Below are positions 60,317-64,000 of a stretch of DNA of 64,000 nucleotides, in pieces. How positions within the stretch are numbered: position 1 is the first letter of the stretch; the number at the start of each line of letters is the position of its first letter. The translations under genes and the position numbers were made by a program. The stretch is from positions 62,001-126,000 of the forward strand of contig JAEWFC010000010.1 in NCBI GenBank assembly GCA_023389035.1. The letters are read 5' to 3'. Source of the DNA: Acidobacteriota bacterium. Its GTDB lineage: Bacteria; Acidobacteriota; Blastocatellia; Pyrinomonadales; Pyrinomonadaceae. Under the pieces are notes generated by a model. The model searched no databases and was not told the DNA's origin. It worked only from the letters and a program-made list of their open reading frames with translations.

Positions 60317-61516
60317 ATGAAGATCTTAGTACTCGGTGCCGGTCGTATGGGACACGGCGCGGCATACGACCTGATTCACAATTCCCCGGACGTCACTTCG
60401 GTGACCGTCGCCGATTTCGACCTACAGAAAGCAGAGACCGTCGCAGAAAATGTCGGGACCTCACGCATCGACGCCCATCACATCGACGCCGCAAACCTCT
60501 CCGATGTCGCACGGCTGATGCAGGGGCACGATTCCGCGATCTCATGCGTTAATTACTGGTATAACGAATCCCTCTCGCGAGCAGCGATCGAAACTCAAAC
60601 GAATTTCTGTGACCTTGGCGGCAATAATTACGTTGTCGACGGACAGCTTGCGATGGACGACGCTGCAAAGGCGGCGGGCATAAACATAATTCCCGACTGC
60701 GGCCTGGCTCCTGGAATGGTCTCGATCCTGGCGATGCACGGCGCTGCACGGTTCGACCGTTTGGACGAGATCCATATCCGCGTCGGCGGGCTGCCGCAAG
60801 ATCCGCAGCCGCCGCTAGATTATCAGTTAGTATTCTCTGTCGAAGGCCTGATCAATGAATACGTCGAGGTCGCCCGCGTCATTCGCGACGGCAAGATCAC
60901 CGAGGTCGATTCGATGACCGAGCTCGAAGCTCTTGAATTCGATGGATTCCCGCCGCTCGAAGCATTTCAAACATCAGGCGGCACTTCCACATTACCCGAC
61001 ACATTCCTCGGCAGTATCAAAGAGCTGGATTATAAGACGATCCGCTATGCAGGCCACTGCGATAAATTCAAAACGATGATCGACCTCGGCCTCTGCTCAA
61101 GCGAGCCGCTGTCAGAACCGCCTGCGTCAGCGGGCGGTCAGTTCGGCCAGCCATTGACACCTCGTAAGGTCTTTGGCGAACTGCTGCAGCAGCACTTGCC
61201 AGCCGACGGTCCCGATTACGTTCTCGTCCGCCTCGAGTTCGTCGGCAAGCCTCTGGCGGAAACCTGGCCGGAGTCAGAAAGTGTTCCGAGCGTGTCGCGC
61301 CTTCGCTACGACATCGTCGACAAATTCGATCCGGCGACCGGCCTCTCCGCCATGATGCGCACTACCGCCTTCCCTGCCTCCATCATCGCTCAAATGATGG
61401 CACGCGGCGATGTGCTTACCCGAGGCGCCACACCACAGGAAAAAGCTATCGACCCCGAAAAGTTCGTCGCCGAACTCGTCCGGCGGAAAATTACCATCAC
61501 AGAATCTTGGGTGTAA
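60317..61516 (+). CDS. Saccharopine dehydrogenase family oxidoreductase
   Basis: A 399-residue enzyme. The N-terminal Rossmann fold (ILVLGAGRMGHGAAYDL) and the following VTVADFD and DCGLAPGMVSILA blocks match Lys9-like saccharopine/carboxynorspermidine dehydrogenases, with a C-terminal catalytic domain. The reaction is uncertain (lysine or polyamine metabolism). A 22-bp palindrome (61117-61138) is inserted in frame, encoding EPPASAGG at about residues 267-274, between domain segments. Confidence 0.8.
   Translation: MKILVLGAGRMGHGAAYDLIHNSPDVTSVTVADFDLQKAETVAENVGTSRIDAHHIDAANLSDVARLMQGHDSAISCVNYWYNESLSRAAIETQTNFCDLGGNNYVVDGQLAMDDAAKAAGINIIPDCGLAPGMVSILAMHGAARFDRLDEIHIRVGGLPQDPQPPLDYQLVFSVEGLINEYVEVARVIRDGKITEVDSMTELEALEFDGFPPLEAFQTSGGTSTLPDTFLGSIKELDYKTIRYAGHCDKFKTMIDLGLCSSEPLSEPPASAGGQFGQPLTPRKVFGELLQQHLPADGPDYVLVRLEFVGKPLAETWPESESVPSVSRLRYDIVDKFDPATGLSAMMRTTAFPASIIAQMMARGDVLTRGATPQEKAIDPEKFVAELVRRKITITESWV
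61117..61138. repeat. Intragenic palindromic repeat in the saccharopine-dehydrogenase gene
   Basis: ACCGCC-T-GC-GTCA-GC-G-GGCGGT: a nearly perfect hairpin (ACCGCC/GGCGGT and GC/GC, T facing G, GTCA loop), translated in frame as part of EPPASAGG. Confidence 0.75.
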
Positions 61517-61690
61517 ACAATTCGTTTCGTTTCGACTGGAAGGCTTCCACAGCCCATGACTCAAGATTAACGCTTACCTTTTAATCCATGCATCAAAACA
61601 TAAAAATTTTTATGATTAGAGTGTATCGACACCAAGACGCTGAAGAATCGAAAGACTCGCCGAACCACGGCACGCTCGAAGCGGATTTCC

Positions 61691-61909
61691 GATCTGCTAA
61701 GCCATCCAAAGATTTCAATATATAGCCCAACGGTGGAACACTATTCTGAACAAGCTGACCTGATGGAAAAGCATTCTTTTTCCGGCAACGATACGATGGA
61801 CGCACATCTCGCCGTTGCTGCGCTCGTTATGGGAGCAACACTAGTTACACGAGTTGCAGATCTCCGAAAGATCCCGTATCTGCCCACCCTCGATCCAACG
61901 AAGAACTGA
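61691..61909 (+). pseudogene. Remnant of a PIN-domain (VapC-like) toxin gene
   Basis: The frame ending at the TGA at 61907 encodes a C-terminal half of a PIN domain: HPKISIYSPTVEHY, then GNDTMDAHLAVAALVMGATLVTR and KIPYLPTLDP, where the Asp of MDAH and the TLVTR strand match VapC RNases. No start or N-terminal half with the first catalytic Asp is found in 61517-61690, so it is probably a decayed toxin. A 37-codon frame at 61612-61725 resembles nothing I know. Confidence 0.5.
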
Positions 61910-61947
61910 ATTTCAGATCGACGACTTCTGGAATAACTTCGCGGTCG

Positions 61948-64000
61948 TCAACGCACCGCTTTCTCACCGGGACGGTAGGTCGCGATAGCTTGCTTCTTTA
62001 TATCGGCCTCGGTGAACGTGACCGTCTTCATCTCGCCTTTGGCGAACATCGCGGCCTGATCGCTGTAGTACGGCGAATCAGGCCGGCTGCTTTGTCCGTA
62101 TGCAAGTACCGAGTAAGCACGAGGAACATCGCCGAATTCCACCGCGAAGACCCAGCCGTCGCCGCCGACGGCCGCACGTTTTCCGTCGGGCTGATCCCTA
62201 AAGGTCAGTATTCGAAAGCACCCAAGGTCGTTCCCGCAGCCGCCGACCGGCACATCGACGTTTCCGCGGCGCACGCGATGAACTTCGCCCCACCGCACAT
62301 CAAAGCTGCCGTGACGCTTCTTCGTTTCCTCGACCGCCCACGCGAATGATTCGGCCGCACGTTTACGATCACTTAGGCCGCGGGGCGTATTGAATGGGTC
62401 GGTGATGCTCCATACCTGCCGATAACGTTCTTTGTCGGGGAACGGATCGGATCGGCCGCCAGGAACCGGATCGAGTCCCGAGTAATCCCGCCACCAAAGT
62501 TGAAAGATCATAGAGCCCCGGCTCTCATCCGACGCGGTGTTATCCCACTTCTCAAGAAGCTCGATCGCCGCAGCCACGTCGCCCTCCGGCTTCGCCGCTT
62601 TGACTGCCGAGATCAGGTCCGGCTTTACTCGGTCCGCGAGTAATGCCCGATAAGTGTGTTTGATCTTAACGACGTCTTCGAGGCTGAATTTTTCATCGCC
62701 GTTTAGCAGCTGCAATGCCAGCTGGGTGCGAAGTGAGAGTCTCGGCTCCTCGAAATTCGGGTAGCGATTGTCGGTCTTCACCGGCGTGCGGATATTCGTG
62801 TAGTGGTGCGAGCTGTTCTGGTTCTGAACGTAGCCGCCGGGCGGATTCAGCACCTGCGGCAGATGATCAAAGGGCACGTACTCCGTCCACACGTCTTTCA
62901 TGCCGTTAGCAGCGACCGCTGTGACTTCATCGCTCGGGGCGTGGGGCAGCAGCGGCAGCGAGGCGTTCCAGACGTAAAAGATATTCCCGGCGCGGTCCGC
63001 ATACGTGAAATTCGATGTAGTGCGAGCCCGCATCCGCATCGCATCTTTCCACTCGTCGAGCGATCGCGCCCGCATCATCTTTAGGAATTGCTCGCCGCCA
63101 CGCACTTCGCCGTCGCCCGCATATTTGAAAACATAGACCTTGCCATTTCCGCGGTGGATGACCGGCCCGAGCGGCGTCGACCAAAACTCGCGCGTCTCCG
63201 TCGATACGCCTTCGCCGTTGCGAAACGGAACGGTCACAAGTTCGCGAATTAGCGGTACGCTCTTTCGGTCGAAAACATAATGATCAGCGGCTTTGGGATC
63301 CGCATCGAGGGCGTAGATCTGGTCAAGATCTTGGGAATTGTTAGTCGTCGAAAACCCAAGGTCGCGGTTGAATCCGCCGATCACCGCAAACGGCCCGCCG
63401 ATCCGGAAATCTCCGTAAAAATCGATCACGCCCGGAACGGTCATGTGTGCTTCGTAATAGCCCGCGGACCAGTTGAGGTGCGGATTCCGCATCAAGATCG
63501 CCTTCCCTGACTTCGTCCGGCTCGGGGCTAACGCGAAGGTATTCGAACCATCGTCGAGACCCGCGCCTTCGTCGTTCGTCCACGCCTCTTCAGTACGAGC
63601 AGGCTGCTGTGTACCTGTGATCGTTTGAACGAAAGTGCGCACCTTCCGGGCATTTGGCTGGCCCAGTTCTGTCGACAGAACGTCGAAACCGGTAAAATCA
63701 CGCGGCATTGCGGCCGGAAACTCTTTCGGGTGAAGCTCAATGAAGCGGTTCACGCCCGCTGCGAACCCCTCATAAACTTCGCGAACCTCTCGCGAAAGTT
63801 GATCATACTTTCCGCGAACTTTTTCGCGTTGACGCAGCGCCGTAAAATCACCGTCGATCCGCTCGTAACCGTGAACCGACGCGGCACGCCCGCTCGCCGA
63901 GAGAATGCTCATCGCCGTCCGGTCGCCGTAATCTTCAAGCTGAAGCCACGCTAATGCGTATCCCGCGGCCCGCAGATTCTCAGCACGGATATGCGGCACG
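61948..64000 (-). CDS. Penicillin acylase-family N-terminal-nucleophile hydrolase (5' end outside window)
   Basis: At least 683 residues; the frame is open to the right edge, so the signal peptide and start are missing. The autoprocessing site and nucleophile Ser is at S152 of the visible part (DDGSNTFALAPSRT), with the NPHLNWS and GFNRDLGFSTTNNSQD blocks typical of this Ntn-hydrolase family. After self-cleavage it would give two chains in the periplasm, hydrolysing amides such as acyl-homoserine lactones, beta-lactam side chains or other acyl amides; the substrate is unknown. Confidence 0.88.
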   Translation of the reverse strand, partial: VPHIRAENLRAAGYALAWLQLEDYGDRTAMSILSASGRAASVHGYERIDGDFTALRQREKVRGKYDQLSREVREVYEGFAAGVNRFIELHPKEFPAAMPRDFTGFDVLSTELGQPNARKVRTFVQTITGTQQPARTEEAWTNDEGAGLDDGSNTFALAPSRTKSGKAILMRNPHLNWSAGYYEAHMTVPGVIDFYGDFRIGGPFAVIGGFNRDLGFSTTNNSQDLDQIYALDADPKAADHYVFDRKSVPLIRELVTVPFRNGEGVSTETREFWSTPLGPVIHRGNGKVYVFKYAGDGEVRGGEQFLKMMRARSLDEWKDAMRMRARTTSNFTYADRAGNIFYVWNASLPLLPHAPSDEVTAVAANGMKDVWTEYVPFDHLPQVLNPPGGYVQNQNSSHHYTNIRTPVKTDNRYPNFEEPRLSLRTQLALQLLNGDEKFSLEDVVKIKHTYRALLADRVKPDLISAVKAAKPEGDVAAAIELLEKWDNTASDESRGSMIFQLWWRDYSGLDPVPGGRSDPFPDKERYRQVWSITDPFNTPRGLSDRKRAAESFAWAVEETKKRHGSFDVRWGEVHRVRRGNVDVPVGGCGNDLGCFRILTFRDQPDGKRAAVGGDGWVFAVEFGDVPRAYSVLAYGQSSRPDSPYYSDQAAMFAKGEMKTVTFTEADIKKQAIATYRPGEKAVR

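Overview
The window looks like chromosomal DNA of a free-living, diderm, lipopolysaccharide-making bacterium. An Acidobacteriota member of the Blastocatellia/Pyrinomonadaceae type is my best guess. This is inference from gene content: an Oar-like TonB receptor with an N-terminal carboxypeptidase-regulatory domain, a GH57 enzyme next to a DUF4912 protein, lipid A and BamA genes, and moderate G+C. I made no database comparison. Both edges cut genes: a B12-binding radical SAM protein on the left and a penicillin-acylase family protein on the right.

Layout. 1-10.6 kb: radical SAM gene, SpoIIM-like membrane protein, ABC exporter, ECF-like sigma factor with a zinc-type anti-sigma protein, RibA-type GTP cyclohydrolase II, and a large TonB-dependent receptor closed by a strong terminator. 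10.6-15.9 kb (minus strand): heptosyltransferase-like GT9, ICMT-like methyltransferase and DUF3108, then DUF4912 and GH57. 16-20.5 kb: FHA-GGDEF cyclase and a type IV pilus/type II secretion-like set (PilN, PilO, a TIG-domain PilP-like protein, a pseudopilin-like protein). 20.5-22.2 kb: dps under a PerR/Fur-like operator, then 1.1 kb of gene-free DNA packed with several families of short structured repeats. 22.2-30.3 kb: TPR protein, CPA2 antiporter, tRNA-Met(CAU), VIT-family transporter, and a three-gene unit of a small Cys-pair protein, an FHA/M15-like membrane protein and a NorD-like VWA protein.

30.3-37.5 kb holds a complete histidine operon, hisGDC(NB)HAF(IE). In front of it lies a His-rich 16-residue leader peptide with mutually exclusive hairpins, a classical transcription attenuator. 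37.5-43 kb (minus strand) is an envelope operon: bamA, skp/ompH, fabZ, a small membrane protein, lpxA. 43.3-53.5 kb: ClpC-type ATPase, DUF1232 protein, pta, membrane PAS-GGDEF cyclase, LpxL-like acyltransferase, SpoIIAA-like protein, fatty acid desaturase, and a histidine kinase/response regulator pair. 53.5-64 kb: a 21-bp tandem array, a PD-(D/E)XK nuclease-like protein overlapping an SGNH hydrolase, lipoprotein, second ABC exporter, small membrane protein, 3D-domain protein with a structured leader, PilZ protein, saccharopine-dehydrogenase-like protein carrying an in-frame palindromic insert, a PIN-toxin remnant and the acylase.

The most interesting signals are three. First, the histidine attenuator. 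Second, four adjacent repeat units at 21.84-22.11 kb that keep one architecture (a 6-mer, 4 nt, the same 6-mer, 17-19 nt, then its reverse complement) while the 6-mer itself changes from unit to unit. Third, a three-way-junction plus terminator in the leader of the 3D-domain gene.
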